Below are positions 39,179 through 52,300 of a stretch of DNA of 64,000 nt, piece after piece. The position numbers and the translations under genes were made by a program. Below the pieces are notes generated by a model. It ran no database searches. It worked only from the letters and a program-made list of their open reading frames with translations, and was not told where the DNA came from. Source of the stretch: Serinus canaria (lineage: Eukaryota > Chordata > Aves > Passeriformes > Fringillidae); NCBI RefSeq assembly GCF_022539315.1, contig NC_066343.1, positions 48,902,205-48,966,204 of the forward strand, read 5' to 3'. Position 1 is the stretch's first letter. Each line of letters opens with the position of its first letter.

Positions 39179-42100
39179 TTGGTCAAAGTCCAGTAGTAAG
39201 AATCACAAACAGAAAATTTGTTACACAGAGGTGACATGTGGAGAAAATAAGCTATTTCTTCTAATACTGCTCATTCTGTTAATCAAGTATATTTTTCCAG
39301 CTATAATATTTTTACTTTTTCATTTTATGTTTTGATCTACTGAGTGGTCAAAATAAATATAGTCTCAGTTTTGACATCACTTTTTCTCCCTTTATTTCAT
39401 TATTATCAGGTACACGCTCAGTCTTTTGATGAAAGGACTGCAGCACAGTATCATACTAGAAGAAAAAAACCCACCCAGACATCCATAACTTACTTCTTAA
39501 ATAACCTAGAGATCTCCTTTCATAATTGTATAAATTATGCAGAAGCAAAAAAAAACCTGTTTTGTACAGGTGGTTCTCCTGCTTTCATGTTCTTCCTCAG
39601 AAAGTAATCAAAATACATTTTATTGTCAATAACTTTGAAAGATGTGAAGAAGTAGCATTATACATGTTAGACTTTATAATTAATTCTGCTGTTGTCATTA
39701 GTGCCCTAGAATAAGGTCTTGGCTCAGGCTAGAAATTTCATTTGATATTGCAACTATCATTCTGTGTAGAGATATTTTTGGGAGATTGTGAACATGCTTA
39801 TTCCAGCCCATGACATTTATGCTAATATAATAATTACAGATGCCTCAATATCTGAAAAATATCTGAGTACTATTAAAGATGTATAATGCTTGACTAAGTG
39901 TGAATTAAGAGCCATAATGTACTAGACTTAGCAGTGTAAACAGCATCTTAGAAAGCACACTAAACTTGTAGAAATGTTCTGTAATAAAATTCTTTATCAA
40001 AACTTGTTTCTGGTTAAACACTGCAAAATACCATCCCAACAAGGAAGTTCCCATGAACTTCATCCTAGATTGTTTCCTGAAAACATTTTTGCTTCTGAAA
40101 AAAACAAAATGTAAGGTTAGATATCTAATGTCCCTCCATTGCTGCCATTTAGTCGTGTTTGCTGTCCCAGCACATCACTGTCATCTCAACAAGGCAATAG
40201 TCCTGCAAGCGCGTAGAGGTCTCTATTCCTCATGTTTATTCACCATGCTGAGTGTGAGGCCATTCTATACGCCTTCACATTTGAGCTCTTCAGACACGCA
40301 CTTCAGCATGCTGATTTCTGGAAGAAGATCTGTGTGGCTTCCTCATAAACATGCCTTCTAGACACTTCCTTGCTCATATGCACATGCTTGAGGTGACCCT
40401 GCTTAAGCCTCATTTTTTGACTATGTGTTGCCTTTCATTCATGTCTCTCCAGGCCTTTGCATCTCAAACCTGTCAATCACTTCTTCACTGGGCTGCTGGA
40501 AAATACTTCCCTCCCTGTACCACTCCTTCCTCCAGTCCCTTCCTACCAGGTCATGCTGGCAGAAATATCTCTGCCCCAATTAATGAGGCGCAACCCAGCT
40601 CTCCTAAGTTGTTAACCTCAGAGAAGGCCCTATGGTCATAAAAACCAAAGCCTTGTTGCCAATGCTGGTTCTACAATCAAGTGTTGACATGCAATATCAG
40701 TGCCCTCTTCCTCAGACCCCTTCACCCAGGATGAAGGAAAATGCCTCTTGGACTTTACTACTCACAGACTCTCTAGTGGGCAAATTAATGTTTTAGAATA
40801 GCATAAATCTAATTGTTTGATGGTTTGCTAGTTTTCTCAAAACAAAAATTTTGGGAAGCTTTACCCTGTAAGTGAATGTAATCTTGGTGCTGGAGTGTAC
40901 TAATGGGTAAGGCTGCTGTGTAATACTGATTAATTTTCCAGCAAGAGAAGAAACAATTTTGATGGTTTTGAAGGTAAAATTAGTAAGTAGATCAAAGTGA
41001 GAGTGTCATGAAGTAGTCTAAGCACCCATGTGCTGTGATCTCCTGGCAATACAGGATTTCATTATGACTGTTGTTGACTAATACAGTACCATTCTTAGGG
41101 ACTTAGTAAACTGATCATCAAGACAATGCTTTTTTGTATTACAAACTTTCTTTGAAGGAGATACCAGGAGTTTCTACTTGGACAGGTCCCTTCCCGTGTG
41201 CAACTCTGTATCTCACCCTTTTGTTTGTTACTCTTTGACAGGGTTTTACTACTCAGAAGTATATATTCAAGTCCAGAGAGGCGGCAATTAGGCAGAGTCC
41301 GGCTGCCTACTTTGGTATCCACAAGAACCTTGGGAGAAGACAAACAAATTCTGTTTAGTAGGACGCTGGGGTTCTAACATGAAAATATATTAGTATCTGA
41401 AACTATTGTAATATTTTGTTCTTCCTCTGTGAATAGCTTGTGTAATCTGTCTTCTGCTCTGGGATATCACAACACAGTTACGAAGTCAATTATTGATAAA
41501 ATTTTTGTTTGTATAAAAATTGAAAAGGAATGCTTACGTGAAACTAGTATATTTCTGAAAACTGTTTCAATTTATACTCTTTTTCAGGAGCCAAGCATTC
41601 TGTATTAATTGTTGAAACAATATTTTGAGTTTTCCTTTATTGTGAAACACATTATGTTGCTGCAAATTCTTAATTAGTGTATTGGCTATTCATCATTATA
41701 AATAGATAACATTTTAAGATTAGCCTTTTATTCCAACTATTAAAAATCTGTCATTACTGCATGTGATTATGAGATCTAGTTTGGTTTATCCTCTGTGATG
41801 TTTTGTTTAGGCTTCTAGAGGAGAAAAAAGAAATTTCCTGCTGCACTTGAAAGTAAATTACAGGCTTTCATTTTCTGCATTGAATTAAAGCCTGTTACAT
41901 TATTTGATCTAGACAATAAAGCATATGTAGCTAAACAAAACTTTGCAAACTCTGATCACTTAAAAAAGTAGATTAGTTCAGCATGAAGTAATCCAAGAAC
42001 AAAATAAACCGTAATCTGACACATTTTAACAATCCCTTTTGAAAAGTATTAGAACAAGTTATACTCTTAAATCATTCTGTCTTCATATTTCAAGTCTCAA

Positions 42101-42573
42101 AAACAGAAGGATTCCAACTGAGAATTTGGGTATGTTAAAAAATCTTTAAGGACTTTAACAGACAACATGAAACTGCCCTGAAGGAATAATTTTCAGCTTT
42201 GCCTAAGTTCTGCCAATTATACTGAGGAAATACTAACCTTGTTGCATTCAGCAGCTGGGTCCCGACAGTATCTTTTCCCGCTTGGAGGGGTTAATTAGTG
42301 TTCTTTCAGAATACGGCCTGTTTAGCTTACATTCACATCATGCAACAAGCACTGGCTATACAAAGCAATACCATTAACCGATAGGTGTGTCCAACTGCTT
42401 AATTAGGCAGAATAAAAAGGACCTTGCCAAACATTCATCTGTTGTTTGTCATACACCTGACGGTCCAATTAGGCAAGGATGACTGACATCTTTTCTGCTA
42501 TAATATTCACTTCCTTTACTTGCATGGAATATCAGTGAAAAAATGGGAGAGTCTGTATTTAGATTATTGTTTT
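39179..42573. other. Non-coding sequence with one repeat-like block
   Basis: Outside the unclassified block at 40.03-40.80 kb this is AT-rich with no gene or recognisable element. Confidence 0.55.
40030..40800. other. Repeat-like block, unclassified
   Basis: G+C and pyrimidine content on the + strand are higher than in the flanks, and the style resembles an old ERV internal or LTR segment. I could not match it to a family. Two open frames, 40053-40361 and 40351-40641, reach about 100 codons but show no domain, so I do not call them genes. Confidence 0.35.
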
Positions 42574-42832
42574 GGCTTTAATCCTAGCCAACAGCCAAGC
42601 CCCTACAGCGCTCACTTACTCTCCCACTGCTGGGGAGAGAATCAGAAGGGTAAAAGCTGAAGAGCTCAGGGGTTGAGATAAAAACAGTTTAAAGGGAGAG
42701 CAGAACCACACACACAAGGAAAGTAAAACATGAGATAAATTCAGTGCTTCCCATGGGCAGGCAGGCTCCAGGAGAGCAGGGCCCCATCACACATAACAGT
42801 GACTTGGGAAGAAAACCACTATTGTTCCAAAT

Positions 42833-42870
<38 letters not shown>

Positions 42871-43169
42871 CCCCTCCCCCCCTTCTCCTTCTTCCTCTCA
42901 CTTTATACACTGAGCATGATGTCACATGATCTGGATTATCCCTTTGGTCAGTTTGGGTCACCTGTCCTAGCTGCATCTCCTCCTGACCTCCTGAGCACCC
43001 CCAGTCCCCTCCCCAGTGTGGCTGTACCAAAACCAGAAAAGGCCTTGGCTCTGTACAAGCCCTGCTCAGCAATAACAAAAACATCTCTGTATTATCAACC
43101 CTGTGTTCAGCACAGCCCAATGCCAAACTTCTGTGAAGAAGGTTAATTTTACCCTAGGCAAAACCATCA
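42574..43169 (-). mobile_element. Solo-type LTR, same family as the 35.3-35.8 kb LTR
   Basis: It shares GTTGAGATAAAAACAGTTTA, CCCATGGGCAGGCAGG, CATCACACATAA, AAGGCCTTGGCTCT and CTCAGCAATAACAAAA with the LTR at 35251-35797, in the same order and orientation. It contains a (CA)18 microsatellite. Its flanks do not show the internal region of the 33.5-35.8 kb element, so it is probably a solo LTR. Confidence 0.8.
42834..42869 (+). repeat. (CA)18 microsatellite
   Basis: A perfect CA run inside the solo LTR. The related LTR at 35.25-35.80 kb lacks it, so it expanded after insertion or marks a sublineage. Confidence 0.97.
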
Positions 43170-43359
43170 GTGTGTTCTCAATATTGAAGCAATGTAAAGG
43201 AATTACACTGATTGCATCATTGATGTGATGCTAGAAAAACTTCCAGTAAATAGGAAGATACTAAGGTTGACTGTCAGACCATATTGCATGGCACCTAGAG
43301 GGAAAAATTTGTACAGTGTACTGAACTATAATAAAACTTTGCATTTAGGATAGAGATTT

Positions 43360-44311
43360 GAACCAGAACAATGGAAGCAGTCCTGGCTGAATGCCAGGTG
43401 CTCACCAAAACCATTCTGTAACTCCTCTGGTCCTGAGCTGGACAAGTGAGAAAATGTAACTAAAAGCTCATTGAGTAAAATAACAACAGGGAAGGATCAC
43501 TCACCAATTACCACAACAGGGAAAACAGACTTGAGGAAAATTATTTGAATTTATTGCCAGTCAGATCAGCCTAGAATAGTGAGAAATAAGCCTAAATCTT
43601 CAAAAACCTTCCCCTCACTCTCCACTTCCTCCCAGGCTTAAATTTATTTTTGATTCTCTACCTCCTCCCTTCCAGCAGAGCAGGAGAATTCAGAATGGGG
43701 ATTACTATCAGTTTTTCACACACTGTTTCTGTGGCTGTTTCCTTCTCAGGGGGTGAACTCCTCATACACTTCCTCAGCTTCTGTATAGGGACCCTTCCAC
43801 AGGAGATAGTCCTCCATGCATTTCTCTGTAAGTCATTCCCGTGGGCTACAGTTCTTCGCAAACTGCTCCAGCATGAGTCCCTCACATGGGGTGTAGCCCT
43901 TCAGGACCAGGTTGCCCCAGAATGACTTTCCCCTGGGCTCACACGTCCTGCCAGCAAACCTGCTCCCATCTCAGCCCAGGCACCTTCTGAAGTCTGCTCT
44001 TCCACTGACATGTCTGCAGGTTCACTCACATACTCTCATTCCTTTCTTCTGTGACTGCAATTTGCTTCTTTCCAGTAAGGTTTTTTCTCCTTTCTTCGAT
44101 ATGTTATCTCAGAGGCACTGCCACTGTCACTGATGGGCTCAGGACTCAGCTTTGGTCAGCAATACTTCCATCCTGGATCCAGCTGGCACTGTCTTCATCA
44201 GACACAGGGGAAGCTTCTGGCAGCTTCTCAGAGAAGCCACCCACGTAGTTCCCCTTGCTTGCTACCCAAGCCTTGCCAGACAAACCCAATATATCCATCT
44301 CTCCTTCCTCG
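43360..44311 (-). mobile_element. Second-family ERV LTR, long and degenerate
   Basis: Read in reverse this looks like a long avian ERV LTR. The 43.36-43.45 kb part (CCAGGTGCTCACCAAAACCA) looks like the U5 terminus. It is followed by a pyrimidine-rich middle, degenerate CTGCTCCAGC-type units, and the GGAAGCTTCTGGCAGCTTCT block at about 44.21 kb. The piece at 28276-28637 is a fragment of the same kind. It has no coding capacity. The exact ends and the LTR versus internal status were judged by eye. Confidence 0.6.
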
Positions 44312-46266
44312 CCTCTTCTTTATGAACAGCCTGCACTACAGCCATGGGGTTCATCTCACCAACTTTGAGTAATCACAACTAGGTGGTAACTTTCTAGCAG
44401 CATGGAGGCTTCCAACTCCTTCATATTTATTGTGTGGACATCCATCCTAATTGTTAAAATTTTAACATATAAATGTAATCTGAAGTTCTGCCTCTTTATT
44501 CTTTTTTATGCTGGTTTTTGTCAGGTGTGCTGGGTCCTGAACTGCATCCGCTGCTTAAAAGTAGAGGGTTCAGTTAACCTGAGACTCTGAGAGTCTGTTG
44601 ATTAATCTGAAATTAGTTTGATCAAGAATTTATCAGTCTTTCTGAATATTTCAGAAGAGCTATTTAAATCAATCCGGTGTTCCATAGGCATGGTTTCCTG
44701 GAGTTTAAACCAAGAATGGTCCGAACTGGCAAGGTCCTTGCCCTATCACCTGACCTCATACCAAATTTATATACCTGTTTCCTGCTTTGCAGTGGCTACA
44801 TTTGAATTCAAAGTGAACTAGAGACAATTGGAGGGAGGAACTGCAGAAACCCAGTCTTAAATCAGCTTAAACTGCTGTGGAACCCAGCCTTGAGAGGAAA
44901 GTTTGATGTTGACAGCTGGTTCTGCAAGGAGAACACTGAAATTTTTTCATATAGTAATTAATCCCTCCTGTTATCTAGTGGTATGTCCCTCAATGTTTTA
45001 TTTTGTTTTTGTCTCAAAAAATTGTTGAGTTTTTGGGGGAGCTTGTTATTTGGTGGTGGTGGTAGGGATTTAAGTTTCTTCAGTGTCAGTCATCTAGGTC
45101 TCATGAGTTAAACTGAAAAAAAATCACTTGCATAGGTCATTCTAAGTATCTATAATTTTTTTTCATATAAATCTCTTTTATTATGCATGATAAAGCTACT
45201 AATTTTTAGTAACAGCGGTTCTCAGATTGCCAAAGTATTTTGTAGCTAATGTAGATTAATAGAGACTGAGAGCAGTAAAAGTTTTTGCAGAACATTTGGA
45301 TTACAGAGTAGTAATTTGTGTTTGTTCAATGTGATTGTTCACAGACACATACAGTCTTCTGTTTTGAAGGTATCGGGTGAAGAACAACCTGCCTCATCTG
45401 TTTATTATTTTCATTGGTTAATCATCCACTGCTTTAAAAAATTTACAAAGAAAGGGAAATAAAAGGCTGATTAACAATTTTGAATTCATTTTGGTTTGCC
45501 ACCATTCAATTGTATTGTCATTTTGGCTGTGCAAATATGAGGAATGTGCAACTCACAATCTGTTTCATATGAAGGCATGACATTCTTGGTTGTCTTTCTG
45601 ATAAGTTTTCTTTGTCAGGCATTTTCCTTGATTCTTGAACCATTTCTTTATTCTACCAAGATTTTGTTGTTCCCTTTAAACCACGGTCATGATCATAGGC
45701 ACTTATACCATTTATGTATTTCTGAATGGTTTTAGAGTAAAAAAAGTTCTTAATGTTTGCTTTAAACCTTTCTACTGAAAGTGGTTATTTGAGTGACTTT
45801 TTCACTGCAACTCATTAAATGCTTTTCAGAGGTTACTTTCCAGAGTAGAGGCCTTCATTCTGTGGCCTGATTCAAGTTCAGCTTTGAATTTGAATGTATA
45901 GAGATTTTAGTGTAATTCAGTAAGACAGAGAAAAAATGGTTTTGAATGCTGACCAGTTATTTACAAGCTGAGAGAAGATCTGCTGCTGATTTTTCTGAGT
46001 TATTCCTAAAGGGACAAAGCTCAGATAAGTGATGCATTTCTTCATATTTAAATAAAAGATATTTCAAATATAAGATAAAAATAACAGAAAATTCTATTTA
46101 TACAAGCTCTTGTGCTAGTAGGGGGAAAAAATCTTTGGGCTCAAGATTGGTATTAGCTAATTTTAAATTTAATAGAAATAAGGGACAAATTAATGTGCTA
46201 ATGTAAGTGGCAAAATAAAAACATTTATGCACTAACTTTTGGATTTTATATTTCAATTTTATTCAG
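44312..46266. other. RFX3: Sequence immediately upstream of the first RFX3 coding exon
   Basis: AT-rich sequence ending in the acceptor TTTTATTCAG. No TATA or CpG island promoter is visible, so the RFX3 promoter and earlier 5' UTR exons are not here. I infer this is the end of a 5' intron. Confidence 0.7.
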
Positions 46267-46391
46267 AGATCACAATGCAGACATCAGAGACTGGGGCGGA
46301 TACAGGTTCAACTGTGACTTTACAGACATCTGTGGCTGGCCAGGCAGCAGTTCCCACACAGGTAGTACAGCAAGTACCAGTTCAGCAACAG
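46267..46391 (+). CDS. RFX3: RFX3 first coding exon (residues 1-39)
   Basis: This exon starts after a polypyrimidine tract and an AG acceptor at 46265-46266. It has 8 nt of 5' UTR, and the ATG is at 46275-46277 with A at -3. It ends at 46391, followed by a GTATGT donor. The coding part is 117 nt, 39 codons, ending in phase 0. The protein begins MQTSETGADTGSTVTLQ and finishes in a Gln/Val-rich stretch, VVQQVPVQQQ. I recognise this as the N-terminus of RFX3, a nuclear winged-helix factor. RFX3 binds X-box promoter elements and drives ciliary genes, with roles in endocrine pancreas and brain. This part belongs to the activation region, not the DNA-binding domain. From memory the mammalian protein has Ser where this one has Ala8 and Gly22. 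The upstream 5' UTR exons are not identified here. Confidence 0.97.
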
Positions 46392-49300
46392 GTATGTGGA
46401 TGTTAATTTTGAGAAGACTGAAAAAAAAATCCTAATAAGAATTCTTTACAGTATAATTAAGAAATTGGTTTTGTGCAATACTGCTAAAGGAACTTATGCT
46501 CTGCTTTTATCAATTTTAGTATGCTGGAATTAAAATAACTAGAGAAAAGCAAGTTATTTTCAGGATCTCTTCCTTAACTAGAGCATCTGACAAGCTCTGG
46601 TAGTACTCACACATGATTCTAGCTGTTATTTATTATATAATTCATGCAGTAGCTCACAGAAGTCTGCTTTATGTTACTGAATATTTACGTTTTTTCCTTT
46701 AAATAATGCATATGTTTCTGTAATTACTGACTATACAATTTCTTCATCAATTTCTTCTTGGATGTCCAAGTAAGTACGATACTAATGTAAATATGAAAAG
46801 CACTGTTCTTTGCATCTCTAGGCTTGAATGCATGAGGATATATGCACAATGTCGTGAAAGTTTTTGTGATATGACAATCAATAACTCATAATATAAATTT
46901 GCCAGGGAAGGAAGAAGATTTGTGTAGCAGCCAGCACAACACACTGTTCTGTTACATGAGGTGGTTACTCTTATGCAGAACCCATGAGCTTTAGAAGAAA
47001 TGGAGGCAGAAGAAAAAGGGGAGCTAAAACCGCAAAGTATGGAGGTAGAAAATGCGGATTCAGTGTGAAAGCCATGATGACTGTCTAGGATTTTTCCAGA
47101 AAACACAGAAATTAGCTGTCCATATGATGGGTATTCTGGATGACATTTGATGTTTTTCTTAAAAATCTGACTTCCCATTTTCCAAATCAGTAATATGAGA
47201 ATTAGATATATTTTATTAAACAGTGCCATTTGTTTCTGTGCTGGCAGAGTGCTTCTTTCTAAATTAAACTCTTCAGCATTTGTTAAGTTGTCAAATTCCA
47301 GTGCATTTTCATATATGTGTTTCGCAATCTCATACATTTCACTTACATTTTTTCCTGTTGTATAGACTCAGTTTGTAGTGCCTTGTGGTAGTACAATGTT
47401 TGAACTTAGCTGTAGTACAATGTTTGAACTTAGCTACACTTTGTAGGAGATTTGTCTATAACTCTTTGGTAAGATTTCTGAGTGAAAGTCTATTTTCTTT
47501 TGTGAAATACAGTCTGGATAATTGTTTGATTTATATCTTCCATGATGACAGATGTTAATACATGTCATTTATATGACTTGTTCCTTTCTATTTCTGTATT
47601 TCACTTTTTCAGATACAAGATGGCAGTTTGGTAGTGCTAGATGGTTGCTAGTTTTCAGCATATCAGATGTATGTATAATGGTCTAATATTACATACTGAA
47701 TTTGTGAAGTACTGGTCAGTGGGAAGGACTGGAAACTGGTAAACTGGTAAAAAAAAAGGTTTTACCAGTAAAAAACTGGTAAAATAACGTTAGTGCCAAA
47801 TAGGATACTTTTTAGGGGTTCTACTATTTGCGTTGATTGATCTGGAAGGTCAGGTTCTATGCATTTGTGTTCTACTCTTACAGAAAAATGGAGAATGAAC
47901 ACGACTTTGGTATTTGTAAACTTTGTTTGTGCAAAGTTTCTACCTTTTTGAAAACTTCTGGGATAGAATTGGCTCCTTGTTTGTTCAGTGGAGCCGCCTA
48001 CTGAAGGGACCTCAAGCCCAGCAGTTGCAGTCTCTGCAGTGGGAGTGTGACTGCCAGAGAGCCTCATGAATGGAAAGACTGGGAATTTTCCTTAACATAT
48101 TTTCTCACATAAATAATGTGTTAATCTTTGTCACCAACTGTCTATATCTTTTCTAAAGTAATGCTAGTTGCCATTAATAATGTTACATGTGTGTCAAAAC
48201 ATAAAAGCCAAGGATGAGATTGGGTTTTTCCTTCTTTGATTATACCTTAATAAGAACAGCAAGCAGTATTTTTGTTGCCCTATCTGAGTGTGTAAAACTG
48301 TTCCTGATCACCTTTACGTACATCTTTAGTACTGCTACTTCTGAGTATCACCTTGTATTGAATGCACCATCATAATACTGGATTGTTTTTCCCTGTGGAC
48401 ATAGTAAATTATACTTTTCTGACTGACTCTTTACACTGACTGTATAATCAGCATAATGTTTGGGAAAAGAAGTATAAAGGAACAGGGATTGAAAATCCAA
48501 CAAGAACGTCCAGAAGTCCAATGCAGAAAGTACTGCAGTGATTGAAACACATATGTATGGGAGATATATGTAGAGAGAGATAATTAGATTATGGAAGTAA
48601 TGAGGAGGAAGGGAAGAGTGAAGATGTGATTGTGGTATGCCAGCAGGAAATGTGATTAACAATGTAGGTGGTTAGGTGATTTCAATTGCAGCATTGAAAA
48701 AAAAAAAAAAGAATAGCAAATATAAAAACAATCACTGTGTTGAGGAAATTGCGGTTATGATCTGTCCTGAGGAATTACCTGTGTATAAATTTCATTTGCA
48801 TAAAGTTAATATAGCCTCTATGTACCTTTAGTAGGAATAAGTCAATTTGCCTAAAGAAAATTAGGAGAAAGAGCCATTGTAATGGCTATTTTAATAAAGA
48901 CATTCTTTTGATTGCAGAGGGAGGACTTACTATTTTTGCTTATTCAAAGTTACCAATGTTAAGCTGGAGAGGTTTTAGACAAGAGTATATAAAATATGGT
49001 TTCTTTTTTTCTATGATTCATAATGGAAATGCTTAGTGATTTTAGCTGTATCCAAATTATGTGTGAATATTCAAATTTTGATTATAATTTCTTGTGAATA
49101 TACGTTGCTAAAAACAATGGGACACTTCTGGGATTTTGTTAAATTCAAAGATACTGTAACATGAGTTTCCCTGTATGTAGAACAATTTGGTGTAAGCTGA
49201 AACTTCCATATCATGATTTGCAGTAATTTATTAGTACTTTCTAGTGAATAATGCAATTTTAGATTAATTTGTTTTTAATTAATATTAAATGTATAGTATT

Positions 49301-52300
49301 TCATTTTTCTAGGGTGGTTCCTATTTCTGAAGTTTCTATTCCTGTATGTATACCATATTTAAATGACATTGCCTGAATGCGTTAATTTGGGGTTGATTTT
49401 ATGACATCATGTTTCTTATATGCACAAAAACTTTACATTTTTTTCAAAATGAAATATATTTGCCCTGAAGAAGAGCAAGCTGAATAAGTGGAAGGACAAA
49501 GAGCCTTTTCACTTCAGCTGTATTAGTACTCAGGCATCATGTCTTTTGAAAAAATAATCAACAAATTAGTAACTTTTAATATTTCCAGCTAAAACAAATC
49601 CCTAATTTCCATACAGCTGGTGTTACTATGCAGCTCATAAAAGTCTTCTGTAATGCTCCGAGAATAGGAACAATAAAGGTACCATCTATGAAAACCTGGA
49701 TTTTTCCTCTTGCAGAAGTGGCTCTAGTGGCGACTGGTTACATGCAACACAGCAAAAGTCACTGTTGAGATGGGATAGAGGGGAATAAGAAGCAAAAAGC
49801 AACAACAATAAGACCAAAAATGTGGGAGTGTAATTAAATTCTGTTTACATAGCCTAAGATGTTCTCTTAGTCTTCAGTTTCCTTGAATACTGGGATTTTT
49901 CATTAATATATGATTGCTTTTTCAACAGGCAGTCTTCAGCTCAGTGCAGTAAGCTTCTAAGGATTCAAAATTTAACTCACTTTTGAGTTTATGCCATGTG
50001 ATATGGAAGAATTGGGGAAATAAAACTAAAATTAAGCTACTTCGTAAAAATATGTCCATGCATCTGAAGCTGGGAAAGCATTTCCTCACAGTCACTGAGT
50101 TTGGTGGCCGTTGCATTCACAAAGCATTCTATCATTCATTAACTGGAGATGCAGACTTCTGCTAATCAAAATTGCTCCTAACGCAAAATCATGTTTAGCA
50201 TATGAAACACATAATCATGAGCTGACATTAGCCATTATATAAATATGAATGTGCTTAGAATATTACAGCATGTGCTATTTATATGTTACTTGCCAAAGTA
50301 ATCCATACTAATGAAGGAAAAAAATTATTTTTATCTCCAAGGACAGAAAATGTTGCACATCCAAGCTGTTTGCAAAGACACAGTGGATAATTATATGTTC
50401 TTTTTAAAATGTAATTTAAAAACCCTTATATATAGATATTGCTCTGTTGCTCTAGTCTTTGCTTAGTAGTACTTTGAACAGGAGCACTTTTTATTGGAAA
50501 TCAAAGTTGACTCTTATATTTTGATTCATGCTTTAGTGTAATTTCAGCCTTTCACTACGCTTTTATATGTTTTATTTTGTTGTCAAATTTTCATTGGCAA
50601 AATGTAACTTAGTCCTTCATTTGTTCCTCCAAGGTAGTATAATTAAGAATGCAATTTATTTTTGCCTTTTTTTTTCTTCTTCAGCTAGTAAATATAATTA
50701 CACATGCATTTTGGAATAAGTTTTCATTCTTCTCTTGTTGTCCTGCAACATTTCAGCCCCTTCTTCTAATCCTATTCCAGCTTTTTTTTCAGGATAGAGT
50801 CACTGAAACAAGAGGAGTGAAAGATCTACTATCTGTCCTTATTTAAGTAAAAAAATTGCTATACAAATTTATTAATTTTCTGTTTTCCAGCCAGAAAAGA
50901 ATGAAAATTACCATGGCTAGTTCACTAGTCCACCCTAGAACATAATTTTTGAACTTGCATACTGTTGCTGTTTCATAAATATTTTATTGTGTTTTCTGTT
51001 TTGAGGCCATTTCAAATAATTATTGGAGAATTTTTTAATACAAGAAGGCCATTTAGTTCTAGGCCTGTAGAAAACACTGTGAGAATAGTCAACAATTTCT
51101 GCTCTGCCCCAAAACCTGTGTGATTTAGTTGATACCACTTCTTTAACAGCTTAATAAAAGTTGAAAAGGTAATGATAAATTAAACAGATGTGAAGAAAAA
51201 ACCCACCTTTTTTCATATTTTCCACAATTTTTCGTGGCGTTTTGTTACCTCATAACCAGCTTCTCTCAAATAATTTTGTGCTCATAGAGAGTACATATAC
51301 ACATCTAATTTCTTTCTCTTGAATATTAAAAAGAAGATTCAGAGGCACTAGATTTAATTCTCATTAAAAAAATTAAAATGAAATTAAGTAGGAAATAAAG
51401 TTAGTGTTGGAAATATACAACAAAGACTTCCATGATGGCAGAGGTTTCATATACAAGGCCATCCTAAAGTCTCCTTACTTATTTTTTTTTGTCATCGCTT
51501 AACAGGAAAAATATTTGCCTCCAACCTTCCCCACCGAAAAGTTCTTAGTACATTGCAATACCATGTAGTGACTACAGCTTCCTTTGGCAGGATAATGAAT
51601 TTAACTGTAGCAGTACTGAGTTTCAGAGAAGCTGAAGAAAAGTAAGTTTTTTTGTAAACTTTTAAAATTACTGTACTGAAAAAAAAAATCAGTGGCCTTC
51701 TTTGTATTGAACTTCAGTGTTGAAGGAAAAGCATTTTGATTTTCAAACGTAGGTAAAATGTTTTAATAACACTGTAGCGTATCCATTCTTAAATGTTGGT
51801 TTAAAAAACAAGTTACTTTCAATGCATAAGAGGTCCTGATGTTTCTAGTAGTACTACATGTTAGGCTATTAAAGAACTTAAAAACCGATGGAAAATTGAA
51901 ATTAAGCAATGAAAATTTTAATTTTAACAGATTTTGGTACTTTGTTTCATAGTAAATTAATTTTTGTTGTTCTTTCCACATTAGAAGAGAAACACATTTT
52001 GGAATTTTTCAATTTCCTGTCCAATAGACAGCAAACATTGATGCACTGTTGTACACATTTTGTCCCTGCAGTTTTGTCTCAGTTCAGACAGAAAGGTCTT
52101 GCACTGTGCTGAATCTGATGCTTTTGAAATGGGTAGCAGCTTGTATTCAAGAATAATGTGACGATAAAATAATGCCTTATATAGAAAGGGAACATGACCT
52201 CTCTGTTTTAATGCTGTGTTTGTACACAATGTAGAGTTCCATTTTACCAGTGTATGCAGGTTATAGGGAGAAAACCATGTCTCCTTTATTAACAGCAGAA

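Noticed and set aside
40053..40641. Two roughly 100-codon + strand frames
   Set aside because: They sit in a repeat-like block, with no domain and no start or splice context. Kept only as an unclassified block.
42689..43126. 145-codon minus-strand frame
   Set aside because: It lies wholly within an LTR and includes the CA repeat read as Cys-Val. It is not a gene.
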